DNA of 64,000 nt from Adiantum capillus-veneris (Eukaryota > Streptophyta > Polypodiopsida > Polypodiales > Pteridaceae): NCBI GenBank assembly GCA_014529385.2, contig CM043964.1, positions 139,400,529 through 139,464,528 on the forward strand, written 5' to 3'. The notes under the pieces were generated by a model that was not told the origin of the DNA, did not search any database, and saw only the letters and a program-made list of their open reading frames with translations. Position 1 is the first letter of the stretch; every line of letters begins with the position of its first letter. Positions 31,491-41,687 of this stretch are shown one piece after another. A program made the position numbers and the translations under genes.

Positions 31491-34400
31491 TCAGCAATAT
31501 GTCTCTTTGTCCTCTTGTCCTTTTATGACAAAATCGCGAGGCTGCGTTACATAAACTTCCTCAAATATGTCACCATTCAAGAAAGCAGTAACAATGTCTG
31601 ATTGATGTACATCCCAACCAAAATGAGATGCCAATGCACATAGAAAATGGACAGTAGTCATACGACAAGTGGGAGCAAAAGTCTCTTCATAATCAATGCC
31701 TTTTTGTTGTGCATAACCCTTTGCAACAAGTCGAGCCTTATGGCGATCGATCTCACCATCCGGTTTGCGTTTCAACTTGTAAACGCACTTTGTACCAATG
31801 GCCTTTTTGGCAGGAGGCAAATCACATAAAGTCCATGTGTCATTTTCTATAAGTGCATCATATTCTGATTGCATGGCAGCCATCCAATTTTTTGAATTCT
31901 GTGCTTCATCAAAAGATAGAGGCTCCTCAACATCATGTAAGCTAGACACAGCCAAAGCATAACAATCTGATGCATAAGATGCATGGTGAGAGCCTGAACA
32001 AGTACGACTAGACAAAGGTGCATCCAATTTACTGTCACGCAAAGTGTGCACCAGCCATTTTGGCATACCTCTAGCTTGCTCATTTTCAGCCCTTTCCTCA
32101 TCAAGTACATCATGTACATCTGCATCAATAATAGGCTGATCTAGAACATTTTTAGAAACCCCCATAGGCTGTACATTTGCCTCATTGGAACTTACGTTCG
32201 TATTTCCACCACTGAAAAGAGGCAACAAAGTGTCATAAATGTCCTGTGAGCTTACATTACTGTCTCTAGTACATGACAGCAAGGGCTGAATAGAATCTTC
32301 CACAAACACTACATCCCAAGAAACCTGAATACATTTCGTTTGCGGATGATACAACCTGTAACCTTTGCTTTCAGCACTATAACCAACAAAAATACATTTG
32401 ACAGCCTTATCATCCAATTTTCTGCGCTGCACTTGTGGCACCAAAGCATATGCCAAACATCCAAAAACACGCATGTACTCAATAGAAGGCTTTCTATCAT
32501 GCCATGCTTCATATGGAGTAATAGACTGCAAAGCTTTCGTAGGACACCTGTTAAGTACATAAGTGGCACACATGATGGCCTCAAGCCAAAAAGAATGCAG
32601 CAAAGCTTGACTTTTGACCATACATCGTGCCATTTCCGTCACTGACCTGTTTTTCCTCTCAGCAACACCATTTTGCTGAGGTGTATAAGGCACTTTACAT
32701 TGGTGTTTTATCCCACGACTAGCCAAAAATGCATTGAATTCATGAGACATATACTTTCCCCCTCGATCGGAACGGAGGGTGGCCATAGTACACTTCAAGA
32801 CATTTTCAGCCATAGCCAGAAATTGTTTGAAGCACATGAAAACTTCGGACTTCGCTTTAAGCGGAAATACCCATGCATGCCTGGAGTAATCATCAATGAA
32901 AGTCACAAAGTAAAGGTAATTGCCCAAGGACGGAGTTTGCATGGGGCCCACAAACATCACTATGCACAAGCTCCAACCTGCATGTGGCCCTAACTGAAGC
33001 ATCCTTTGGAAACTTAGAACACTGCATTTTACCCAGAATATAGCCTTCACAAACATGTTTGAAGGTGCTTCAAGAGGTGGCAAAGAAGCAACCATATCAG
33101 ATTTCTGCAAACGCAGCAAACTGGCAAAATTTAGATGACCAAAACGTGCATGCCAAAGTTTTGCATTTGAAATAGCCCTTGAATCTGCAACAGCATTTGC
33201 AAAATTTTGTCCACGCTTGTCATACAAAGTGAGCTTATACAACCCACGGCACAAAAGGCCAGATGCAACAATTTCATCACCAAAACTGAGATCATGAACT
33301 ATACATCTGTCATCCAAAAATTTGACTACAAGTCCAAGTCTAGCAAGTGTGGATATAGACAAGAGATTCTTCTTGATCCCAGGTACATAAAGTGCAGCAA
33401 CAAGTGTGAAAGAACTGCCATTAGCAGCAGTGAGCACAATCTTTCCAACTCCCTGAACTGGATAAGAGGCGTTGTTGGCACAAGTGACTAAATCCCCATG
33501 AGGGACAGACTCGAGAGAGGTAAACAATTCACGATGTGAGGTAATGTGCTTTGTAGCACCACTATCAAAATACCACACATGTGAATCTGCAGCAACTAAC
33601 AAGCATGCATCATGGACAACAGGATTGTAAGTGCACTCTGCGCTAAAAGCCCATTCTGCATCAACATCAGCATTACAGTCTCCTTTCACAGAAGACTCAA
33701 CAATGGCTGCATTTGTAGTGGAACCAGCATTTGCAGTGGAACCACCCTCTTTCTTCTTAGCCTCTTTGGCCTTCAACTTAGGACACGACTTGATCAAGTG
33801 ATCATTAGATTTACAATAATGGCAACGCATCTTCTTTTTGCCCTTATCACCAGAATTGCCAAACGAAGTGTTGCCAGCAGAAGCATTAGGAACAAAAGTT
33901 TTGCCACACGCAGCAGAACCATAAGAAGTGGCTGCATTACTGTTACCACCCTTTCTTTGAGAAGCAATAAAATCCTGTTCTACTGCACGCTGCCTAGTCC
34001 TGTTTTTTCTGGAAAGTGACTCTTGCAACAGCAATGTGCATAATGCATCAAACTTGACAACTTCTAGATTTCCTTGGGTCATAAGTCTCCAAGTACTAGC
34101 AAAAGTCTGGTAAGAATCTGGTAAGGCATCAAGAACAGTCTGCACTAGGGAAATGTCTGAAATGAATTCACCTGCAGAGATAAGTTGCTCATTGATATCG
34201 TTGACACTAGCAAGGAAAGTGTCCATATCATCTTCCTCATGCATAATCTTCGACTCCAGCTCTTTACGCAGCAAAGCAATTTTAGCCTCATTGCGGCTCG
34301 CATAAAGACCTGCTAGAATATCCCAAGCCTGTTTTCCAGATTTTGCTGAACAGATGTGAAGAACAATGGTGCGCTTTACAGACAACGCAATCAATGCATG

Positions 34401-34673
34401 AGCCTGCGCATCCTTTACATCCCAATGAGCTTGTTCTGCCGTAGGCAAAACAACTCTAACAGCAGCAATCCTTGCAGCAAGACCTGCAACATCCTCAACA
34501 TCGCCTACATCCTCAGAACCAGGATGTACATCAATGCCCTGCACAATGTTCCATACGCCCTTTGACACAAGAACATGTTGCATCATATAAGCCCACATAG
34601 GGTAGTTGTCCCCATCGAACCTGTCCTCAGCAGCAAACATCTTGAACACATCTGTGTTGTTGTTGTCAGCCAT
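31491..34673 (-). CDS. gag-pol: Copia-2 Gag-protease-integrase-truncated RT polyprotein
   Basis: About 1060 codons open from MADNNNTDVFKMFAAEDRFD to VIKGQEDKETYC. In order: gag, CCHC knuckle (CHYCKSNDHLIKSC), protease DSG (WYFDSGATKHITSH), LWHARFGHLN, integrase TLRSDRGGKY and QQNGVAERKN, and the first half of RT with VHQSDIVTAFLNG. A one-base loss near 33062 and a one-base gain near 32945 cancel out, so about 39 codons between them read in the wrong frame; this replaces the zinc-binding CEGC and the first catalytic Asp of integrase. With the missing RT core, this copy can make Gag and protease but no working integrase or polymerase. The start was chosen by conservation with Copia-1; the frame is open 27 codons further upstream. 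Confidence 0.9.
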   Translation of the reverse strand: MADNNNTDVFKMFAAEDRFDGDNYPMWAYMMQHVLVSKGVWNIVQGIDVHPGSEDVGDVEDVAGLAARIAAVRVVLPTAEQAHWDVKDAQAHALIALSVKRTIVLHICSAKSGKQAWDILAGLYASRNEAKIALLRKELESKIMHEEDDMDTFLASVNDINEQLISAGEFISDISLVQTVLDALPDSYQTFASTWRLMTQGNLEVVKFDALCTLLLQESLSRKNRTRQRAVEQDFIASQRKGGNSNAATSYGSAACGKTFVPNASAGNTSFGNSGDKGKKKMRCHYCKSNDHLIKSCPKLKAKEAKKKEGGSTANAGSTTNAAIVESSVKGDCNADVDAEWAFSAECTYNPVVHDACLLVAADSHVWYFDSGATKHITSHRELFTSLESVPHGDLVTCANNASYPVQGVGKIVLTAANGSSFTLVAALYVPGIKKNLLSISTLARLGLVVKFLDDRCIVHDLSFGDEIVASGLLCRGLYKLTLYDKRGQNFANAVADSRAISNAKLWHARFGHLNFASLLRLQKSDMVASLPPLEAPSNMFVKAIFWVKCSVLSFQRMLQLGPHAGWSLCIVMFVGPMQTPSLGNYLYFVTFIDDYSRHAWVFPLKAKSEVFMCFKQFLAMAENVLKCTMATLRSDRGGKYMSHEFNAFLASRGIKHQCKVPYTPQQNGVAERKNRSVTEMARCMVKSQALLHSFWLEAIMCATYVLNRCPTKALQSITPYEAWHDRKPSIEYMRVFGCLAYALVPQVQRRKLDDKAVKCIFVGYSAESKGYRLYHPQTKCIQVSWDVVFVEDSIQPLLSCTRDSNVSSQDIYDTLLPLFSGGNTNVSSNEANVQPMGVSKNVLDQPIIDADVHDVLDEERAENEQARGMPKWLVHTLRDSKLDAPLSSRTCSGSHHASYASDCYALAVSSLHDVEEPLSFDEAQNSKNWMAAMQSEYDALIENDTWTLCDLPPAKKAIGTKCVYKLKRKPDGEIDRHKARLVAKGYAQQKGIDYEETFAPTCRMTTVHFLCALASHFGWDVHQSDIVTAFLNGDIFEEVYVTQPRDFVIKGQEDKETYC

Positions 34674-35015
34674 GGTAAATGCTGCACCTGATGTGAAAAC
34701 TTCCCGAAAACAACACGTGCTATATAGCACAAACTGTAGAAGACTATAAGGCACCTGCTATGCAGAAAACAGCACTGACAGAAATTCTGCACAAAATGAC
34801 GAAATTGCCTGTGCAGACCTGCATGTAGTGGAAACGGAGGCCGAAATGAGCCCAAATCGAAAATCTAAGCAGACCGAGCTCTACGAGTGTGCCCGAAGTA
34901 TTTGTTGACCTGCGAACGCTCGCCAAAGCTCACTAAAATTGGAGAAAGTGAGCAGGCGTGTACTAAAGCAGCTGGCGACTAAACCCGAGAGGACGCAACC
35001 TGCTCTGATACCAAT

Positions 35016-35242
35016 TGTTGGAATTAGGGTTACAGAGAAACACACACAGCTTGGAGAAGATGAAGGAAGCTCAAGGCACACAATGGAGAGTGTATTACTT
35101 AGTGTGCTATGAAAAGATAGATAGCCCTAGAGTGATGGACGTATATCCAATGCCCTAGGGAAAAAACCTCTTAAAGAGGGAAAAAATGCCCCGGCGGTCC
35201 TAGTGTGTTCACACACATCACTACCACATGTATATGGTAACA
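35016..35242 (-). repeat. Copia-2 5' LTR
   Basis: 227 bp, homologous to 30284-30508. The plus strand just before it reads gctctgataccaat, the complement of the iMet primer site. Confidence 0.97.
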
Positions 35243-35500
35243 GGCTAGGCCAAAGAGTGAACATTCTAGAGAGAGTGGATACTCAAGAATCAAGCCTCCT
35301 TGCCTAAAGGCTTCCTTTTAAGGCTTTCACCACAATCCCTTTTACTATGGGTTTAAGCTTGAGCCCTCACTACCAAATACAACTTTGGAACTCCAAGTGA
35401 GCCCAAGACTTATACAAAGTGAGTGGGAAATATTGTGACATCCATAGATATCTCCCTCTTGATGCATATTCGGTGTAGCCTGTGTTAGTCGCTGCTAACA

Positions 35501-38500
35501 TTCCCCCTTCCTAATTTGGCGCACGTCCTCGTGTGCCGGTGAAGCAAGACACGGTCACATGGTAGAAAGAAAGTCCATGGAAGAAATGTTGAGCTGCAAA
35601 ACATAAGAACAAATAATGAGCATCAAAGATCACCAAGAATGAATAAAACATGAAGCACAATGAACGATCATGCAAAGCGTTTTTTTGGTTCTAAAAGATG
35701 TGTCATAGTAAAAAACTAGACTACATAAAGCAAAAAAAACAACTAAACTATTGTGAAGATTAAACCACTTGAAATTACAGTTTTATGCATGAAACACAAG
35801 CAATCAATTATGACCCTAGGCTAATGCAAGTTCATAAACCTACTAGCCTAAAAACTATGTGAACAATCCTAATAAATCATTCAAGTCTATCATGTCTACG
35901 GGCTATAAAAAAGCTCCTAATCTATTAGTACATTGTCAAAGCTTTTTTGAAGCTCGTGGAAGTTTTGATTTTGTCATTCATTGAAAAATTTAAAGCACAA
36001 TACAAGGCTACCACCCCAAGGCAAGTCTAGGTGCGACTCTCGGCTCCTTGAACCCTCAAGAAGGTGTTCCAAAAGCCTACTAGCCTACCAAGGCAACGAC
36101 TAACCCTCATCAGCCTAGGGCATCGGTTTAGGGCCTTGACCAAGCGAGCCAAGGTGATTCCCCTCGCTTTCCAAGTGCCAATAAGGTGCTAGGCCTCACA
36201 AAGACACAACATAACATAGAATTTTCTTTTCATGTGTCTACTAGCATTTTTGCTACTTTTTCTTGACACTTTTTTGCTTCATTGATTCATTTTTTAGCAC
36301 TTTTTATTGCTTCCTTTATGAGATGCTTGTGGAAATTGGACTAAAGGACTAAAGCCTAATCATAGCCCTAGGTCATGTTAAAAATGAATGGAGTATTAAA
36401 ACTATCACTAAGAGTCTAGGAATAGCAAGAAATGAACTTACATTAACCTAAGGTCAAGGCCAATTACCTATGATTAGCACACATAAAACCTAATTTTTTG
36501 ATGAATTAGTTCCACAAAGCAAAGTGTTGAAACTTTAGGATGCCTAGCTTTCGAACATGAAAAAACCATAGCTTAGAAGCAAAAATTACTTAAGCCAAGC
36601 ATAGAGAATGGAGAAAGAGAAAAATCATGGAAGGATTACACCTATTCATGCTCTTTGTACATCCTTGAGCAAGCATCCCCTTTGTGTAGAGAAGCCTCTT
36701 GATCCTTTTTATTTGCAAAAGAAGCTGATTTGAAGCTAAGTGTAAACACAAGCTCCAAATCCTTTTATTGAAAACAAAAGCACACAAAAAACATTATTGA
36801 AAAACCTAAAGCTAGGGTCTTGCATACCCAAATTTGCCAAAGGGAAAAAACCCAAGGGAAAAAAATGCCTTTGGTTATGCACATGATGCTCTTTGATAGC
36901 AAATTTATGCATACACAACAATGATGACAGAGGAAAAATGCTTCTACAAAAGCAAATTTTGCAATTTGTACAACCTCTCATGCATGATTCAAAGGTTAGA
37001 TTAATTTCTAGCTCAATGAAACATGGAAAAACAAGTCAAGAGATGAAAATAATGCATGAACTTGAAGCGGCTCTCGATAGCCAAATTTTACAATTTAAAG
37101 CTTTCCAAAAAGTTGGCTAGCAACTAGCTCACATTAAATTTTTAATTTTTTAGTGTGATCTATGAGCTAGAGATGACTACAACTTGAAGAAATGAAATGA
37201 ATGGCTCTCAATAGCCAGATTTGCACTTAAAAGCTCAAAAAAAGTTGGGTAAACACTAGCTCAAATGAAAAAATTCACTTTTGACCAAGCTATGAGCTAA
37301 CATTACAACTTTAATCCAAACAATTGGAATGGCTCTAATTAGCCAAATTTTGCAATACATTGCAATGATGACCCCTTCTTGGATCAATGAAATCACACAC
37401 CTGCCCACATCCCTTTAAAATGAAGTTCAATTGCTAGTGCATGAAAGCATTTTTCAATCAATACAAGCACTAAAATTTTAATGCTCATTCTTGATCATTC
37501 AAGAAGCTCAAATTTTAGTGCTACATAGGGGTTTTGCATTTAAAGCAAGCACTAAAAATGTACACTTAATGCCAAACCCAAACTTTAGTGATCTCTTTTT
37601 GCTATCAAGAAGCTCAATTTTAGTGCTTTCCCATGAGTTTCCATTTAATTTAAGCACTAAAGTCTCAACCAGCTCAATCGTTGCTCAAACCCTTGATTAG
37701 TAGAGCAAACATATCTCTAAGAAAAGAGAGAAAAGCAAATGATGAACAATTTTTCAATTCTCCTGAGGTGACCAATGAAATTTTCATATCATTGCAACTT
37801 CAATGTCAATATCTTCAACTTAGTGCCAAACGTTTACACTCAAAACAAGCATTAAGTTGGTATGATACGCAAAGCTTTCATTGCTTATGCATTCTATAAG
37901 AAAATCATCACAATGAAACGAACAAAAATTTGATTTTGCTCAATCTTGTGAAGCAATTTTAGCATACAAAAAGGCTATTCATAAAAGATGCCTCCAATCA
38001 ATCCAAGCATCAAACTCTTATTACGAACTAGAAGCCTTGCACTTTTGTGAGACCCAATCGTACACAAATCCTTTTAAGCTAAACTCCTTTTTTTTTTTGG
38101 GTTACACGGTCAAATGCCAATCCAATGCAATGTAAAGGTGTCCAAATGTGGGGTGTGAACCTCCTCTTGTTCACATTACTTCCCTTTATTTGGGTTGTTT
38201 AGTCAAATTTGGAAATTGCAAGAGACAGACATTGACAATGGGTGCAGCCGTGCGGGTGAGCATCGTCAATAGCCGAGAGCAATAATGGGTGCAGCCGGGC
38301 GGGTGAGCATCCTCAATAGCCGACTACACTGCAACTCTCCAGTGCCTCTCTGAAATTATGCATCGGGGGAAAGATGGGCTTGGGAATCCGACTGCTAGTG
38401 CAAAAGCATATAGCATGTGTGTGTGAGGTATTGTGGCCAGCGCTGCAGAATGTGTGTGTGTTTTATTGCGTCTGCAAGTGGGGTCAGTTGACCCAGAAAA

Positions 38501-41146
38501 GAATGCCGAGGCTCGAGCTTCTTGCTGCACGCATTATCAGCCGCTTTTGTGTGTGTGTGTGTAATAGTGTGTGTCAACGTCAGGCAGGTTGGTTGAGTCA
38601 CAGGCGAGAGTTGTGTGTGTGAGAGAGTTTATGGTGGGCGGACTGTAGGCTGCATCGGATTCAGGGGGACCAGGGGGGGTGTGCGGGGCCGCCAGAGAGA
38701 GAGAGAGAGAAAGAGAGATAAGTTTGGGAGCAGGTTGCGAGTGTGTGTGTGTGTGTGTTTACTGGTGTGTGTGTGTGTGTTGTGGAGCTTCCAACATGCT
38801 AAAGGCGACAAATTAGTCAAGTGCAGGTGGGCCAGGTACTGCTCACGTCAGAAATGAGGGCAATTTGCCAGCCCTGTTCTAGTCCAAAAACAAAGCGATT
38901 TAGTCTTCATAGCGTTATGTTGAGAATGCCGTCTCCAAGTTATTCGAAAATCAATAGGTACGTCGCCGGGGTAATTGAGATACAGAAAGCGGTGCTAGTC
39001 AATAGGGCAAGTGTGCAGCGCAAAGAAGGGGTCATGCCACCTGTAGAATTTTCTCAAAATGGGCATTTTTGTGTGTGTGTAATCCAAAATTGAATTGGGC
39101 CTTATGCTATTGGGTGGAGAAAAAGTGATGAAAACGGCTCCCAAAAGTGACGTGTGTATAGTAGGACCCAACAGTGCTAGCATTTGTACTCACATGAGTC
39201 AATTGGAGGCAAAATTCCACCTTGGATTATTTGAGCCTTTAGGTGATAAAGCAAGTGGAGTTCTAAGGTCAAACATATCCTTGGTTTGAGTGTGGTCCCA
39301 TGCGATGGACTCGGGAGACACAAGAATGACTCAGTAGAGCCTAGAGGCATCTCCACTCTTGTGTATGTGTGTGTGTTTTTTTAGTTTGAAAGAAACAAGT
39401 ATTGGCGTGTAGGGAAGGGGAGGTTGAGAGCTAGTTATTAGAACATACTACAACGTAGATTGAAGGGTTGGCATTACCAATTTAGGTAGGGTGTTTTTTT
39501 TTAATTTTTTTAAGATCACTCAGGGCATTCTCACCATTCCTTTGAGTGCAAATGACACGATTTATGACTCCTTTAAAGAAAATGGCAACTCTCTCAATCC
39601 TTTGAGGAATAACCCATACCAACACATGCTTGATCCTATTCTCGAGTTTTAAGTCCCAATGTCACTCAAATATCAATTCAGGTGCAAAATCATCCCAACC
39701 ATGTCACTCTCAACTTTTTTCAATCAGTTAAGACCCAAATGCCACGACATTTGGTCATTATTATCCAATCATTTTCAATTGAGTATCAATTGAATCATCA
39801 TAAATAAAATAATAATGCAACCCAACTTTTAGGTCTAATAATCATCATAATTGATAATTGCTATCAATTATTCATCCCCACTTTGGATACCGAATGCCCT
39901 TGAGTAGGCACACATACCCAAATTTAGACCAAAAGTTTATGCAGTGAATCCATCAATTTCACATTGAAATGCACAAATTGCAAACTCAATCAAGCATAAG
40001 TGAATGCATGCATGCTTAATTTCTAAAAAATTAACACTATTTTTATCAAATCAAGCAATGCACACACTCAAAAATTAAGCACAAAAATTCAAATTTGACT
40101 CAATTGGCAATGAATTTAGGTTTAAACCTAATGATTGCACACCCTTTTCATGAACATTTCACAATCAAAAACCATTTAAGCGTCCCAATTGACCATCAAT
40201 CATTGAAAATCAAGTGGTCATGGATGGGCGTACACACTCAATTTTTGCCCAAATTTTTGGCATTTAAGCTTATCCAATGATTGAATTAGCTTAACATACA
40301 CATCATTTACATGATTGCATACTCATATATCATTAATTCCATCACTTTATATGCATGCACACTAAAGATTAGGTGCACACACACTTGAAATTTTTGACAG
40401 TTTTTTCCCTCTTTGGTGTGTGCACACACACAATGATTTTTATGCATACATAAATTCTTGATGAGGATTAAACATTATTTGGATACACACAAAGTTCATT
40501 AGTCACAATTTGACTATCAATTTCATTTTAAGTGCATCAAGTTAGGTGCAAAGTGTAGGTCAATTTGTGTTACACACCTAATTTTAGAAAATAATTAGCA
40601 ACATTGAACCTCATTAATCAATCAAGAATTGAGATAACAAGTGAGTGCACTTACATCGTGATTACACTCCAAGCTATTCATTTGCTCCACGCTAAGTCGC
40701 ATCATTGCACACACGAGTGTGTGCACCATCAAATCGGTTTCAAACTTGACCATTTTTAGGTCAAAATCAAACACTCAAATCATCAAATTAGGCATAAATT
40801 AGCACAATTAATTTGATTAGAGTGATGATTCCACCTCTTTCAAGGGGATTTCACATACTTTACACTTCAAATGTTAGTGGTTAGGTTAGCAAGGTTAGTC
40901 AAAATTAGTAGAAATTAGCATAAAATTAGTAAAATTAGCATAGAAAGAAGCGAATTAGTAAGGGTTAGCTTGAAGTTAGTGAAATTGGGGGTTTGGGGTA
41001 TTCATAACTCAACATTAGCATCGATTTCTTGCACAATCATCATCAAATCACACCAAAATTAAGTTACACAAACTCAAAAACCAACAAAATTAGTAATGAA
41101 ATTATTCTATTCTACACATCCTAAACTCACTAGCTTAGGTTATCGA
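35501..41146. other. LARD internal region, non-coding
   Basis: About 5.6 kb without recognisable proteins on either strand. It contains several short decaying tandem repeats: ggctct...agccaaattt units starting at 37069, 37203 and 37331 (about 130 bp apart), units of about 100 bp with 'aagcactaaa/ttttagtgct' between 37460 and 37670, and a 47-bp period repeat at 38237-38323 (aatgggtgcagccg...). A GT-rich, GC-richer island lies at about 38400-38860. Confidence 0.7.
38237..38323. repeat. 47-bp period tandem repeat inside the LARD
   Basis: Two copies of a 40-bp block (aatgggtgcagccg...caatagccga) start at 38237 and 38284 with only a few changes. Confidence 0.85.
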
Positions 41147-41164
41147 TCTCTGACTGTGGCGCCA
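41147..41164 (-). other. LARD primer-binding site
   Basis: The minus strand reads TGGCGCCACAGTCAGAGA two bases after the end of the 5' LTR. A TGGCGCC opening is typical of gypsy-type primer sites; I cannot name the tRNA with certainty. Confidence 0.75.
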
Positions 41165-41166
41165 AA

Positions 41167-41687
41167 TGTAGGGAGGCTTTGTAGCATGACCTAATCGCAA
41201 CCCACACAAAATTATCAAATCCGTGGATCCGGTAACCTGGCTAGAGCATGGAAGCATGAGCATCGGATGAATGGAATAGAGGATTCAAGAGATCACCTCT
41301 CCAATGTAAGTAGAGATTAACCATTGCAAGACTAACTCTAAACCTACTCTATTCACTAATCAATTAATCTCCTACACACATCAAGCCCACCAAAGTCCGA
41401 CTTGCCATAGACTAGAAACCCCAAGCACACTAATGACAAGCGCACACTAATTACCACATGTCAATTAAGGCACTTCATCAATAGCTTACACACACGAGGT
41501 GAATGATGCAAGAGCTTCATAAAAGCTATCTACACACACAAGCAAAGAATAGGGCACACACACAAATTACAAGATTAAGACCCAACTTAATCAACCTAAT
41601 TTGTGATGTTAAATATCACAAATCAATTGATCGTAGAGAGACAAGAGTGGTTACTAGCAAGAAGTACATACATCTGTCAAATCTAGA
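41167..41687 (-). repeat. LARD right (5') LTR, truncated
   Basis: 521 bp matching 29611-30131; the similarity stops sharply after aaatctaga at 41687, so about 400 bp of LTR has been lost or replaced. Confidence 0.9.

Larger units (their letters stand above)
30284..35242 (-). mobile_element. Copia-2, Ty1/copia retrotransposon with internal RT deletion
   Basis: 4959 bp with LTRs 30284-30508 (225 bp) and 35016-35242 (227 bp), flanked by a perfect target duplication GGCTA (30279-30283, 35243-35247). The primer site TGGTATCAGAGC and purine tract are in the expected places. Very similar to Copia-1 throughout, and carries exactly the same deletion junction in reverse transcriptase. Unlike Copia-1 it keeps one long open frame of about 1060 codons from gag to the RT break. 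It is inserted in the 3' LTR of the LARD. Confidence 0.97.
29611..35500 (-). repeat. LARD left (3') LTR, split by Copia-2
   Basis: Two parts, 29611-30283 and 35248-35500 (35243-35247 is the duplicated target GGCTA). Begins tgtagggagg, ends gctgctaaca on the plus strand. The first 521 bp match the right LTR. Confidence 0.88.
29611..41687 (-). mobile_element. LARD-like large non-coding LTR retrotransposon
   Basis: Terminal repeats: left (3') LTR 29611-35500, about 926 bp once the nested Copia-2 is removed; right (5') LTR 41167-41687, of which only 521 bp survive, matching 29611-30131. Both begin tgtaggga on the plus strand. On the minus strand the right LTR is followed by the primer site TGGCGCCACAGTC (41147-41164), and the left LTR is preceded by the purine tract AGGAAGGGGGAA (35501-35512), so the element reads leftwards. 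The internal 35501-41146 holds no recognisable gag or pol and no frame above about 90 codons. This fits a large retrotransposon derivative, a non-autonomous class mobilised by gypsy proteins. The right edge is truncated, so no target duplication can be checked. Confidence 0.88.

Noticed and set aside
14859-35242. Copia-1 and Copia-2 as a segmental duplication
   Set aside because: Similarity stops exactly at LTR edges and Copia-2 has its own GGCTA target duplication.
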